Part shown: positions 28,920 to 37,673 of the stretch, one piece after another | Numbering within the stretch: position 1 is the stretch's first letter | Layout of the letters: every line of letters begins with the position of its first letter | Assembly (NCBI RefSeq): GCF_002563675.1 | Contig: NZ_PDJC01000001.1 | Coordinates: 2,294,001 to 2,358,000 of the forward strand | DNA length: 64,000 nucleotides | Direction of reading: 5' to 3' | From: Propionicimonas paludicola | Lineage (GTDB): Bacteria; Actinomycetota; Actinomycetes; Propionibacteriales; Propionibacteriaceae | The notes under the pieces: generated by a model | The model's input: the letters and a program-made list of their open reading frames with translations, nothing else | Told to the model about the DNA's origin: nothing | The model's database searches: none | Translations under genes and position numbers: made by a program

Positions 28920-29360
28920 TCAGGCCTCGTCGGGGACCAGCGCACTGGCCACCAGCCCGAAGACCAGCCCGAGGATCGCTCCGATCACCGCGACCGTCTG
29001 CGCGTTCTGTGAGACCACGGTGAACACCTGCCAGCCCGAGCCGGGCACGGTCAGCGCCCAAATGGCGACCGCGACCGCCGACAGCACCGCTCTGGCCGGC
29101 AGCCGAGATGGCCGCTGATCCTCGGGCAGCGTCCAGCTGCCGAAGACCACCACGAACGGAGCCAGCAGGATGGCCACGATCAGCAGCCACAACTGGGGGT
29201 TGGCTACGCCGATCGCCGAGACTGCCGCGAGATAGAGGCCAAGGACATCACCGGGAATCCACTTGACCACCTTGTCCACGAAGGTCTTCAGGCCACTCGT
29301 GGTTTGACGTACGCTCCGCGTCGACTCCCGCGGAACTGCACCTAACGACCATGCACTCAT
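28920..29360 (-). CDS. Small membrane protein of unknown function
   Basis: 146 residues with four predicted helices (about 35-52, 55-75, 90-107, 120-141). A short charged N-terminus carries FVDKVVKWIPGDVLGLYLA, which looks like an amphipathic entry helix. No family recognised. AAGGGTGG precedes the ATG. It converges with arsM and is not obviously related to it. Confidence 0.7.
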   Translation of the reverse strand: MSAWSLGAVPRESTRSVRQTTSGLKTFVDKVVKWIPGDVLGLYLAAVSAIGVANPQLWLLIVAILLAPFVVVFGSWTLPEDQRPSRLPARAVLSAVAVAIWALTVPGSGWQVFTVVSQNAQTVAVIGAILGLVFGLVASALVPDEA

Positions 29361-29527
29361 AGAGTTACCACCCTTCAGCAGGACGTTGCGGTCAGCCTAA
29401 GCAGGAAGACGACCGTGCGGACCCCGTCCCAATTGCCTAGCCGACGCTCAGCCTGGACGACATTGCCCATCCCCCTGACGCAGCCCGACGGGATAGCCTG
29501 CCGATCACCACGAAGCGGGAGGTCGCT

Positions 29528-29992
29528 ATGTCCTATGTCGTCGATTTCGTGAACGTGTCCACGGTCGGCCTGGAGGCGTCCCCGGTGGCCGATGCGCTGG
29601 CCGGGCTGCGGGCCAACGAGGCCCGCTATTGGTTCAACAAGTACGGCCACACCTTCGCCACCGAGCCGGCCGCCCAGGCCGCTGACACCGTCGAGTGGGT
29701 GCATCGGGTGCTGGCCGAAGAGCGTCAGCTGGTGATCGAGTCCACACCCCTGGAAGCGACCCAGTTCGTCGCCGGCGGGCTGCGGATGGCCTACGTCTTC
29801 TACCAGTCCGGCCTGGCCATCAACGTGATGTACGCCATCGAGGACGGTGGCAAGCGAGCGGTGGGGTTCAAGCTCTCCGATGGCATGGACGTGCCGGCCG
29901 AGCTCGCCTCCCGGTTCAAGTTCGCCACCCAGAAGTCGAAGCTGGCCGGGACGATCCGGGGCTCCTTCTTCGTGATCAAGGGCCAGTACTAG
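29528..29992 (+). CDS. Hypothetical soluble protein
   Basis: 154 residues with no signal peptide or membrane helix and a mixed alpha/beta composition. I do not recognise a family. Codon use matches its neighbours, and GGGAGG precedes the ATG by about five bases, so it is probably real. The next gene starts ten bases after its stop but appears to have its own promoter. Confidence 0.7.
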   Translation: MSYVVDFVNVSTVGLEASPVADALAGLRANEARYWFNKYGHTFATEPAAQAADTVEWVHRVLAEERQLVIESTPLEATQFVAGGLRMAYVFYQSGLAINVMYAIEDGGKRAVGFKLSDGMDVPAELASRFKFATQKSKLAGTIRGSFFVIKGQY

Positions 29993-29995
29993 GCT
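29990..29995 (+). promoter_or_regulatory. -10 box for a leaderless fructosamine kinase-like gene
   Basis: TAGGCT is separated by seven bases (CCCAGCC) from the GTG at 30003. It overlaps the stop codon of the preceding gene. Confidence 0.5.
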
Positions 29996-30002
29996 CCCAG
30001 CC

Positions 30003-30755
30003 GTGACCGACGGGTACGCCAAGCAGCGCGCCGCGGCCCCGTCCGGCTTCTTCGAGGTGGAGGCGGCCGGGTTGACCTGGCTGGACGTGCCCGGCGGCGT
30101 CCCGGTGGCGAAAGTGCTCGCGGTCGGCCCCACCTCGATCACCGTCTCGCGGGTCGCCACTGTCGCGCCGAGTGCTGCGGCCGCCCGACGATTCGGCGCC
30201 CAGCTGGCCGTCACCCACAACGCCGGGGCCAGCGCTTTCGGGGTCGGCCCGGACGGCTGGAGCGGCGACGGCTTCATCGGTGACGCACCGCTCAGCCTGC
30301 GCCCGACGCGGCGCTGGGGTGAGTTCTACGCCGAGCAACGACTACTCCCCTACGCCCAGCGGGCGCATCGGCAGGGGGCGCTGGACGCGTCCGGGCTGGC
30401 CGTGATCGAAGCGCTCGCCGAGCGGCTGAGCGCCGGTGAGTTCGACGACGAGCTGCCGCCGGCTCGGCTGCACGGCGACCTGTGGGCCGGCAACGTCCTG
30501 TTCAGCGGCGACTCGGTGGTGCTGATCGATCCGGCCGCCCACGGCGGCCACCGGCTCACCGACTTGGCAATGCTGGCCCTGTTCGGGCTGCCACATCTGG
30601 CCGAGGTCTACGCGGGATACACCGACGCGTTCCCGCTGGCCGACGGTTGGACCGAGCTGATCGGGCTGCACCAACTGCATCCGCTGCTGGTGCATGCCGC
30701 CCTGTTCGGCGGCGGCTATGGCAGCCAGGCCGTCCAGGTGGCGCGGCGCTACTGA
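30003..30755 (+). CDS. Fructosamine kinase family protein
   Basis: 250 residues of protein-kinase-like (APH/FN3K) fold. The catalytic loop HGDLWAGNVLF starts at His157, and the metal-binding IDPAAHGGHRLTDLAML is characteristic of fructosamine-3-kinases. The family phosphorylates ketoamine adducts formed by glycation, leading to their breakdown. The N-terminal half is short and divergent. The leaderless GTG at 30003 is supported by a -10 box. It converges with the 3-hydroxyisobutyrate dehydrogenase-like gene. Confidence 0.85.
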   Translation: MTDGYAKQRAAAPSGFFEVEAAGLTWLDVPGGVPVAKVLAVGPTSITVSRVATVAPSAAAARRFGAQLAVTHNAGASAFGVGPDGWSGDGFIGDAPLSLRPTRRWGEFYAEQRLLPYAQRAHRQGALDASGLAVIEALAERLSAGEFDDELPPARLHGDLWAGNVLFSGDSVVLIDPAAHGGHRLTDLAMLALFGLPHLAEVYAGYTDAFPLADGWTELIGLHQLHPLLVHAALFGGGYGSQAVQVARRY

Positions 30756-30762
30756 TGCGCGG

Positions 30763-31650
30763 CTAGTCCTGGCTCGGACGCCGTCGAGCCACCTCGATGA
30801 TGGCGCTCTCGTTCAGCTCGCCCCAGCCTTCGGCAAGCAGCTCGTCCAGTCCGTCCAGGGCCACTTGGCCGAAGGGCACACCGATCCCCAGCTCGTGGGC
30901 CAGTGCGATGGCGTAGGCGGTGTCCTTCTGCCGCAGCCGTCCGGAGAAGGCGAGGTTGCTGTCGTGATCGCCGGCCACCATCCGCTGGCTGTTGCGGACC
31001 ACCTGCGGGCTGGCCGCCTGGCCCAGCGCCAGCGCCGTGGCCACTTGGGCCGGGTCCAACCCGGCCCGCTCGGCCATGGCCAGGCCTTCGGCCACTCCGG
31101 CGATCTGCACGGCCCCGATCAGGTTCACGATCAGCTTGTAGGCGGTGCCGGACCCCACCGGGCCGAAATGGAACAGGTCACTGGCCAGCGGCTTCAGCAG
31201 CGGACGAGCCAGCTCCAGGTCGGCGTCCTCGGCTCCGACCAGCAAGGTGAGGCTGCCTGACGCGGCGGCCTCCGGGAGCCCGGTGACCGGGCAGTCCAGG
31301 TAGCGCATGCCGGCGGCCGTGGCCGCCGCGCTGAGTTCGCGGACCCGGGCCGGCGACAGCGTCGAGCACTCGATCGCGAAGGTGCCGGGCTCCAGCTGTC
31401 CGGCCAGCACGCCGCCCGGACCCTCCCAGACCGCGCGAGAAGCCGCATCGTCGCTGAGCATGGCGAACACGGCAACGGCATCGGTGACCGCCTCGGCCGG
31501 AGTGGGCGCCCAGAGCGCACCCTGGTCGAGCAGCGGTTGTGCGCGCTGCGGCGTCCGGTTGGTCACCACGACCTCATGACCGGCCGCAAGCAGCCGTCCG
31601 GCCATACCCGAGCCCATCCGGCCCAGTCCGATGAATGCGATCCGGCTCAT
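30763..31650 (-). CDS. 3-Hydroxyisobutyrate dehydrogenase-like beta-hydroxyacid dehydrogenase
   Basis: 295 residues. The N-terminal Rossmann domain has IAFIGLGRMGSGMAGRLL, followed by the substrate motif DCPVTGLPEAAASGSLTLLVG and catalytic Lys in GSGTAYKLIVNLI. The C-terminal helical dimer domain completes the fold. The family reduces or oxidises 3-hydroxyisobutyrate, tartronate semialdehyde or similar acids with NAD(P); the exact substrate is not readable. On the minus strand TAGGCT lies seven bases before ATG 31650, indicating a leaderless start there rather than at 31671. Confidence 0.88.
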   Translation of the reverse strand: MSRIAFIGLGRMGSGMAGRLLAAGHEVVVTNRTPQRAQPLLDQGALWAPTPAEAVTDAVAVFAMLSDDAASRAVWEGPGGVLAGQLEPGTFAIECSTLSPARVRELSAAATAAGMRYLDCPVTGLPEAAASGSLTLLVGAEDADLELARPLLKPLASDLFHFGPVGSGTAYKLIVNLIGAVQIAGVAEGLAMAERAGLDPAQVATALALGQAASPQVVRNSQRMVAGDHDSNLAFSGRLRQKDTAYAIALAHELGIGVPFGQVALDGLDELLAEGWGELNESAIIEVARRRPSQD

Positions 31651-31677
31651 GCCGGGCAGCCTAACCCCCACACACGC

Positions 31678-31708
31678 AAAATGACCCGCCCCCGAGGGGA
31701 CGGGCCAT
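31678..31708 (-). terminator. Rho-independent terminator of the transcarboxylase operon
   Basis: On the minus strand 31708-31696 pairs with 31692-31681 around TCG (one bulge, one G-U pair). TTTT follows. It lies 16 bases after the 1.3S stop. Confidence 0.75.
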
Positions 31709-31723
31709 TCGCATGAGTCAGAC

Positions 31724-32089
31724 TCAGTCGACCTCGACCAGGCCTTCGCCGGCCTGAACCGCGGTGCCCTTCTCGACGAGAATCCGGGACACCTTGCCGT
31801 CGCGCGGCGCGGTGATCTCGGTCTCCATCTTCATGGCCTCCAGGACCAGGAGCACCGTTCCAGCGGTGATCTCCTGACCTTCCTCGACCAGGACCCGGGC
31901 CACCGAGCCGGCCAGCGGCGCGGTCACGGCGTTCGCCGAAGCGCCACTCACCGAGGCGGTGGTCGGAACGACGATCGAGCTGGTGCCCGAGCCGCCGATG
32001 ATGATCGGGCCGAGCGCCGGAGCCTCCGGCTCCTCGACCTCAACATCGATGCCGTAGGGAACTCCGTTGACAGTTACCTTGAGTTTCAT
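31724..32089 (-). CDS. Methylmalonyl-CoA carboxytransferase 1.3S subunit (biotin carboxyl carrier)
   Basis: 121 residues, matching the classical 1.3S subunit in size. An N-terminal strand ([20 protein letters not shown]) docks the 5S and 12S subunits. A Pro/Ala/Gly hinge then leads to the biotinyl domain with Lys87 in EAMKMET. Carboxybiotin shuttles CO2 from methylmalonyl-CoA (12S) to pyruvate (5S). The ATG at 32089 is chosen because it gives the known N-terminus; the upstream frame is antisense-derived. Last gene of the operon, followed by a terminator. Confidence 0.95.
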   Translation of the reverse strand: MKLKVTVNGVPYGIDVEVEEPEAPALGPIIIGGSGTSSIVVPTTASVSGASANAVTAPLAGSVARVLVEEGQEITAGTVLLVLEAMKMETEITAPRDGKVSRILVEKGTAVQAGEGLVEVD

Positions 32090-32108
32090 CTGTGATCCTT
32101 CCGCGCCG

Positions 32109-32366
32109 TCAGCGGGTGTACAGCGGGTGGTGGGAAAGCTGGGAACGCCGGGTGCTCGCCTTCCAGCCCTGAGTAGTGGTGAAGTGCGGCTGACGTCGCT
32201 TGGCACGGTGCCCCAGGTAGGCGGCCACGGCGGCGGCAATCGCCACCATGGTCTCCTCCGGGACATCCTGGCAGTGGACCTCGAGGCTCTTGATCTTGAC
32301 CTCGAGCCCCTCGATCCGGTCAGTCAGAGTCTTGACCAGATCGAGCAGTTCCTCGTTGGTGGACAT
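32109..32366 (-). CDS. Small accessory protein of the transcarboxylase operon
   Basis: 85 residues from ATG 32366; an alternative GTG at 32375 overlaps the 12S stop as GTGA. The first half is a probable coiled coil ([20 protein letters not shown]). A hydrophobic Ala-rich helix ([12 protein letters not shown]) and a basic tail follow. It sits between the 12S and 1.3S genes, where small epsilon/delta-like subunits occur in related biotin-dependent decarboxylases. I infer an assembly or stabilising role. Confidence 0.75.
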   Translation of the reverse strand: MSTNEELLDLVKTLTDRIEGLEVKIKSLEVHCQDVPEETMVAIAAAVAAYLGHRAKRRQPHFTTTQGWKASTRRSQLSHHPLYTR

Positions 32367-32371
32367 GCCGA

Positions 32372-33931
32372 TCACACCGGTCCCAGGCCGTGCTTCTTGG
32401 CCGGACGGAGCACGCGCTTGTTCGCCAGGTTCTCCAGAGCCATGGCCAGCGCCTTGCGGGTGTCGCCGGGATCGATGATCTCGTCGACCAGGCCGCGGGA
32501 GGCCGCCATGAACGGAGTGGCGAAGGTGTTGCGGTACTCCTCGACCAGCTCAGCGCGCCTGGCTTCGGGATCATCGGCAGCCGCGATCTCCTTGCGGAAG
32601 ACCACCGCAGCCGCACCCTCGGCACCCATCACCGCGATCTCGGCGGTCGGCCAGGCGAACACCCGGTCGGCGCCAAGGTCCTTGGCCGACATGGCCAGGT
32701 ACGAGCCGCCGTAGGCCTTGCGGAGCACCACGGTCAGCTTCGGGACAGTGGCCGCCGAGTAGGCGTACAGCATCTTGGCACCGTGGCGGATGATGCCGCC
32801 GTACTCCTGGGCGACACCGGGCAGGTAGCCGGGGACGTCGACCAGGGTGACGATCGGGATGTTGAACGCGTTCAGGAAGCGGATGAACTTGCTGCCCTTG
32901 TCGGAGGCGTTGATGTCAAGGACACCAGCCAGCGAGTTCGGCTGGTTCGCCACGATGCCGACGCTGCGTCCGTTGATCCGGGCGAAGCCCACCACGATGT
33001 TGGTGGCGTAGCCGGCCTGGACCTCCAGGAAGTCGGCGTTGTCGACGATGCGTCCGATGATGTCGCGGACGTCGTAGCCGGCCTTGCCCTCGGTGGGGAC
33101 GATGTCGCCGATCTCGGCGTCGTAGTCCAGGTTGTACTCACCCGGGACGAGCGGAGCATCCTCAGCGTTGTTCTGGGGCAGGAAGCTGATCAGCTTCTTG
33201 GCGATCAGGATGGCCTGCTCGTCATCGTCGGCCACGAAGCTGTTCACGCCGGACACCGACATGTGCGTGTCGGCGCCGCCGAGCTGATCCTGGGTGACGT
33301 CCTCACCGGTGACCTGCTTGATCACGTTCGGCCCGGTGATGAACATGTGGGCCTTGCGGGTCTGGATGATGAAGTCGGTCAGGGCCGGGGAGTAGACCGC
33401 GCCACCGGCGCAGGGGCCGGCGATGATCGAGATCTGCGGGACCACACCGGACAGCAGCACGTTGGCGTAGAACACCTGGCCGTAGCCGGACAGCGAGTCG
33501 ATGCCCTCCTGGACCCGGGCGCCGCCCGAATCGTTGAAGAAGAGGAACGGCGTGCCGTTCTCCAACGCGGACTGCATCATCGCCACAACCTTCTTGTTGT
33601 GGGTCTCGCCGGCCGAACCGCCGGCGACGGTGAAGTCCTGGCTGGCCACCCGCACCGGGCGACCCAGCACGGTGCCGCAGCCGGTGATCACGCCGTCAGC
33701 AGGCATGTCGGCGACGTCCATGCCGAAGGTGGTGGTCCGGTTCCGACGGAACAGGCCGACCTCTTCGAAGCTGTTCGGATCCAACAGGTTGTCCAGCCGC
33801 TCGCGAGCAGACATCTTGCCCTGCTCGTGCTGCTTGGCCAGCCGCGCCTCGCCGCCGCCGAGCCGGGCCTTGGCCTCAGCTTCGTGCAGCGCTTCGACGC
33901 GCTTGCTCATGGTTTCTGGCTTCTTGCTCAT
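32372..33931 (-). CDS. Methylmalonyl-CoA carboxytransferase 12S subunit
   Basis: 519 residues, the expected size of the CoA-binding 12S subunit. Two crotonase-like carboxyltransferase halves are visible: the N-terminal part with NDSGGARVQEGIDSLSGY and GPCAGGAVYSPAL, and the C-terminal part with VDVPGYLPGVAQEYGGIIRHGAK and KAYGGSYLAM. It moves the carboxyl between methylmalonyl-CoA and biotin. The start is ten bases after the 5S stop, and the operon runs 5S, 12S, small protein, 1.3S. Confidence 0.96.
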   Translation of the reverse strand: MSKKPETMSKRVEALHEAEAKARLGGGEARLAKQHEQGKMSARERLDNLLDPNSFEEVGLFRRNRTTTFGMDVADMPADGVITGCGTVLGRPVRVASQDFTVAGGSAGETHNKKVVAMMQSALENGTPFLFFNDSGGARVQEGIDSLSGYGQVFYANVLLSGVVPQISIIAGPCAGGAVYSPALTDFIIQTRKAHMFITGPNVIKQVTGEDVTQDQLGGADTHMSVSGVNSFVADDDEQAILIAKKLISFLPQNNAEDAPLVPGEYNLDYDAEIGDIVPTEGKAGYDVRDIIGRIVDNADFLEVQAGYATNIVVGFARINGRSVGIVANQPNSLAGVLDINASDKGSKFIRFLNAFNIPIVTLVDVPGYLPGVAQEYGGIIRHGAKMLYAYSAATVPKLTVVLRKAYGGSYLAMSAKDLGADRVFAWPTAEIAVMGAEGAAAVVFRKEIAAADDPEARRAELVEEYRNTFATPFMAASRGLVDEIIDPGDTRKALAMALENLANKRVLRPAKKHGLGPV

Positions 33932-33941
33932 CTGCTTCCCC

Positions 33942-35438
33942 TCACGCCATCTCTACGGTGACGCTGTGGTCGCGTCCGCCGAGGGAGACCTTGTACTTGA
34001 TCGGGCCGCGGACTGCATTGGCGGCGCCACTGGCCGCATCGGCCTCTGCCTTGAGCTGCTCGGCGGTCTTGCCGACGTTCTTCGGGCCCTCGTCACGAGT
34101 GCTGAAGAAGCCGGGGGCGACACCCGGGAACATGGCGTAGGTGAGCACGTCCTCGTCGGTGCCGTCGAAGCCCTCGAGCTTGGCGGCGTCAGCGGAGAGC
34201 TTCTCCCACTCCGGCTCCAGCAGATCGGCCGGACGCTGAGTGATCGGCTCCTTCTTGGCCTGGGCCTGAGCGATGGCGACCACCTCGGGGTTGCGCTCGC
34301 CCATGCACTCGCCGTAGTAGCCGAGCATCAGGTCGGCGAACTCGCCGGTCATCACCTTGTACTTGCCCATCAGGACGTTGAACACGGCCTGGGTGCCGAC
34401 GATCTGGCTGGACGGGGTGACCAGCGGCGGGTGTCCGGCGTCGGCCTTGACCAGCGGGACCTCCTCCATGACTTCCTTGATCCGGTCGCCTGCGCCCTGC
34501 GCCTTCAGCTGCGACTCCATGTTGGAGAGCATGCCGCCGGGGATCTGGCTGGAGAAGATGTCGGTGTCGACCAGGGTGGCCGACTCGAACGCCTTGTACT
34601 TCGGGCGGATCTTCGAGAAGTGATCGCGGATCTTGATCAGCCGGTCAGCGTCGAGGTTGGTGGTGTACTCGGTGCCTTCCAGCATCGCCACCAGGGACTC
34701 AGTCGGGTTGTGGCCCGGGCCGAGGCTCATCGAGCTGATCGCGGTGTCGACCACGTCCGCGCCGGCCTCGATCGCCTTCATCAAGGTGACCAGGGTGACG
34801 CCGGTGGTGGAGTGGCAGTGGACGTTGATCTGGACGTCCTCGCCGTAGGTCTCCTTGATGCCGCGGATGATGTCGTAGGCGGGCTGCGGCTGCAGCAGTG
34901 CGGCCATGTCCTTCAGCGCCAGCGACTGAGCACCCATGTCGAGCAGCTGGCCGGCCAGCTTCACGTAGCCCTCGACGGTGTGCAGCGGGGAGATCGTGTA
35001 GCAGATGGTTCCCTGGGCGTGCTTGCCGGTCTTCTTGACCGCAGCCATCGCACGGGCCATGTTGCGGGGGTCGTTCAGGGCATCGAAGACGCGGAACACG
35101 TCCATGCCGTTCTCGGCCGACTTCTCCACGAAACGATCGACGACACCGTCCTCGTAGTGGCGGTAGCCAAGCAGGTTCTGGCCGCGCAGCAACATCTGCA
35201 GGCGGGAGTTGGGCATCAGTTCCCGGAACGTCCTCAGACGTGCCCAGGGGTCCTCATTGAGGAATCGGATGCAGGAATCGTAGGTAGCGCCACCCCAACA
35301 TTCCACGCTCCAGTAGCCGGCTGCGTCGATGTCGGCACAGGCATCGACCATGTCCTCCATGGCCATTCGTGTGGCCATCAGGCTCTGGTGGGCGTCGCGG
35401 AGGGCTACCTCGGTAACACCAATGGTTCGCTGACTCAT
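33942..35438 (-). CDS. Methylmalonyl-CoA carboxytransferase 5S subunit
   Basis: 498 residues. A DRE-TIM-type barrel starts VTEVALRDAHQSLMATRM, where the Asp is a metal ligand. The carbamylated-Lys motif SLALKDMAALLQP is present, as are the metal histidines in NVHCHSTTGV. It transfers carboxyl from biotin to pyruvate, making oxaloacetate. The C-terminal conserved carboxylase domain ends in KYKVSLGGRDHSVTVEM. First gene of the operon; with the 12S and 1.3S subunits it forms the transcarboxylase of the propionate (Wood-Werkman) cycle. Confidence 0.96.
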   Translation of the reverse strand: MSQRTIGVTEVALRDAHQSLMATRMAMEDMVDACADIDAAGYWSVECWGGATYDSCIRFLNEDPWARLRTFRELMPNSRLQMLLRGQNLLGYRHYEDGVVDRFVEKSAENGMDVFRVFDALNDPRNMARAMAAVKKTGKHAQGTICYTISPLHTVEGYVKLAGQLLDMGAQSLALKDMAALLQPQPAYDIIRGIKETYGEDVQINVHCHSTTGVTLVTLMKAIEAGADVVDTAISSMSLGPGHNPTESLVAMLEGTEYTTNLDADRLIKIRDHFSKIRPKYKAFESATLVDTDIFSSQIPGGMLSNMESQLKAQGAGDRIKEVMEEVPLVKADAGHPPLVTPSSQIVGTQAVFNVLMGKYKVMTGEFADLMLGYYGECMGERNPEVVAIAQAQAKKEPITQRPADLLEPEWEKLSADAAKLEGFDGTDEDVLTYAMFPGVAPGFFSTRDEGPKNVGKTAEQLKAEADAASGAANAVRGPIKYKVSLGGRDHSVTVEMA

Positions 35439-35606
35439 GGGTCCATCCTCCCATCCCCACTACTACAGCTTGTCGTGGAAGCCCGATTGCGGACAGGCGT
35501 GAGACGAATGGTCTGACCTGTGAGAAAAGGGGCAGGAACACGCTGCGCAGTTGTCAGTTCGCGGACGAACCCCGTCCCCGGTTTTCCGCGGGCACTGACC
35601 CGTCCC

Positions 35607-35612
35607 TAGGCT
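35607..35612 (+). promoter_or_regulatory. -10 box for a leaderless LRR gene
   Basis: TAGGCT stands six bases before GTG 35619. No ribosome site is present, consistent with a leaderless transcript. Confidence 0.5.
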
Positions 35613-35618
35613 TCTGCT

Positions 35619-37544
35619 GTGACTCGTCCCCACCCTGCGCAGACACTGATTCGCCTTGCCATCTCGGCATCCTTAGGCCTCGCGCTGGCATTGGGCAATG
35701 TTGGCGTCAGCCACGCGTCCGATCTGGTGAACGTGCCGGACGCCACGCTCGCCGCCTGCCTGGTGACCGAGCTGGAGTCCGAAGGGATCGGAACTGAACT
35801 CACCGCCGACAACCTGGCGAAGCTGGAGTCGCTGAGCTGTACAGGAGTCAGTGACCTCACCGGAATCGGCGAACTCACCGCACTCACCAGACTCGCCCTG
35901 ACATCAGCCAACGTCGCCAACTTGGCTCCGCTGACGGGAGCATCGCGGTTGCGCAGCCTGTGGGTGACCGGGAGCCGCCAGCTGACGAGCCTCGACTCGC
36001 TGCCCTCGCTCCCCGCACTGACCGAACTGGATCTGTCACGCAACCAGATCAGCGACCTCGCCGGTCTAGCCGGACGAACCGGACTCACCAAACTCGTCCT
36101 GGACGGAAACCGAATCGACAACCTGAGTCCGCTTTCGGGGCTTGCCGGCCTAAAGAAGCTCGTCCTGAGTGGCAACCGATTCACGTCGATTACGCCACTG
36201 GCAAGTCTGACCGACGTGGAGTACCTGGTCCTCTCACTCAACTCGATCCAGGACCTTGGCCCCCTGGCTGGCCTGAGTCGACTTGCGGAACTCAGGGCAG
36301 AGAAGACCGATGTCCGAGACCTTGGCCCCCTGTCCGGACTCAGCGCGCTCAGGTACTTGCACGTGGGCTACAACCATGTTTCCGACATCTCTGCACTTGG
36401 CGGGCTGACGTCGCTGGTCACTCTGGGCGTGAGCAACAACGCGATCCACGATCTGTCGCCGGTCTTCGGGCTCCATCAGTTGCGCGTACTAGACGCTTCA
36501 GACAATGGACTCACCGCACTCGGCCCCAGAGGCGCGCTCAGCCAGCTCACCAGCGTCGGTCTGATCGGTAACCAGCTGCACTCGGTGGACGCCCTGGCCG
36601 GCGCCAGGTTGACCCTTGTCAACATCAGCGACAACCAGCTCACCAACGTCGCCGCCCTGAGCGAGGTTGCCCCCGACGCCACTGTGTACCTGTGGGACAA
36701 CAAGATCCGTGACTTCAGTGAACTGCCAGACACAGTCTCGGTCTTGGCCTACAACCAAGACCTAGGCGAACTGCCGTCGGTCGACATCAACACCCCGACC
36801 GACCTTGGCATCAGGTGGACAGACGGTTCGCCCATTTGCCCAGAGATCGACTCAACAACGGCCACCTGCAGTGCGGGCAGGGTTACCTACGCCAGCCCCG
36901 GGCTCCACCACGGTTCAGTTCGACTGACAAAACCGGACCAGATGTTCGGTCTCTCCCTCACCTTCACCCAGCGCGCAAAACCGGACGTCACCTTCACGAA
37001 GGTCCCCAAGATCGCGAAGCTGAGCGACCGAAACACAGAAGTCGGGATGTCGCTGCGCTCCGACCTCACGGGCACCTGGTCACCCACGCCGACCGAGATC
37101 GACCGTCAGTGGTACGTCAACGGAAAGCCCGGGGCCGGCGCCGATTTCCAGGGCTTTTACTACGACGTGAAGCCGTCCGATCTCGGCAAGCGGGTGAAGG
37201 TCTGCGTCACGGCGCATCGCAACGGCTACACCGACTCCCGGATCTGCTCGGCCCAGACCAAGCCGGTCCGGCTCGGGGACCTGAATGTGTGGACGGCGCC
37301 GAAGATCACCGGCACGGCCGTGGTCGGCCACACCCTCACCCTGAAGCCGGGAACCTGGACGCCCGGAACCACGCTGCACTACCGATGGCTACGCAACGGC
37401 CACCCGATCAAGGGAGCGACCGGGCGCACCTATCGGCTCACCGGCAAGGATGCGCGGGCCAAGATCGAGGTCAAGGTCACCGGAACTCAATACGGCTACC
37501 ACTCGTACTTCGTCTACACCAAGCCGGTTCGTCCGAAGCGCTGA
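35619..37544 (+). CDS. Internalin-like leucine-rich-repeat secreted protein
   Basis: 641 residues. A signal peptide (about 1-33, ending near SHA) is followed by an LRR cap and about thirteen 22-residue LRR_4 repeats with 'L..L..L.L..N.isDl.pL.gL' (about 60-360). Then come two or three Ig-like repeats (TGTWSPTPTEIDRQWYVNG, PGTWTPGTTLHYRWLRNG). No LPxTG signal or C-terminal membrane helix is present, so it is secreted or held non-covalently. The repeat type differs from the BspA-like pair at 13-18 kb. GTG start, leaderless. Confidence 0.88.
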   Translation: MTRPHPAQTLIRLAISASLGLALALGNVGVSHASDLVNVPDATLAACLVTELESEGIGTELTADNLAKLESLSCTGVSDLTGIGELTALTRLALTSANVANLAPLTGASRLRSLWVTGSRQLTSLDSLPSLPALTELDLSRNQISDLAGLAGRTGLTKLVLDGNRIDNLSPLSGLAGLKKLVLSGNRFTSITPLASLTDVEYLVLSLNSIQDLGPLAGLSRLAELRAEKTDVRDLGPLSGLSALRYLHVGYNHVSDISALGGLTSLVTLGVSNNAIHDLSPVFGLHQLRVLDASDNGLTALGPRGALSQLTSVGLIGNQLHSVDALAGARLTLVNISDNQLTNVAALSEVAPDATVYLWDNKIRDFSELPDTVSVLAYNQDLGELPSVDINTPTDLGIRWTDGSPICPEIDSTTATCSAGRVTYASPGLHHGSVRLTKPDQMFGLSLTFTQRAKPDVTFTKVPKIAKLSDRNTEVGMSLRSDLTGTWSPTPTEIDRQWYVNGKPGAGADFQGFYYDVKPSDLGKRVKVCVTAHRNGYTDSRICSAQTKPVRLGDLNVWTAPKITGTAVVGHTLTLKPGTWTPGTTLHYRWLRNGHPIKGATGRTYRLTGKDARAKIEVKVTGTQYGYHSYFVYTKPVRPKR

Positions 37545-37551
37545 CCGAACT

Positions 37552-37601
37552 CGCAGGCTGTGAGTTTTCCGGCAATGACGCCGGATAACTCACAGCCTGC
37601 G
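37552..37601. terminator. Long bidirectional hairpin terminator
   Basis: 22-base arms 37552-37573 and 37580-37601 pair with a single mismatch around AATGAC. It lies between the convergent LRR gene and the lytic transglycosylase gene and can serve both strands. Confidence 0.8.
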
Positions 37602-37673
37602 TCTGAAAAGACCGCGAGCGTGGCTGGCGGGCTTGGGGTGGCCGCGTCCATCAGGAGTTGGCCCACGCGGCGG

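Noticed and set aside
33501-35516. 671-codon open frame antisense to the transcarboxylase 5S gene
   Set aside because: The minus strand encodes an unmistakable 5S subunit. The antisense product lacks motifs and ribosome site.
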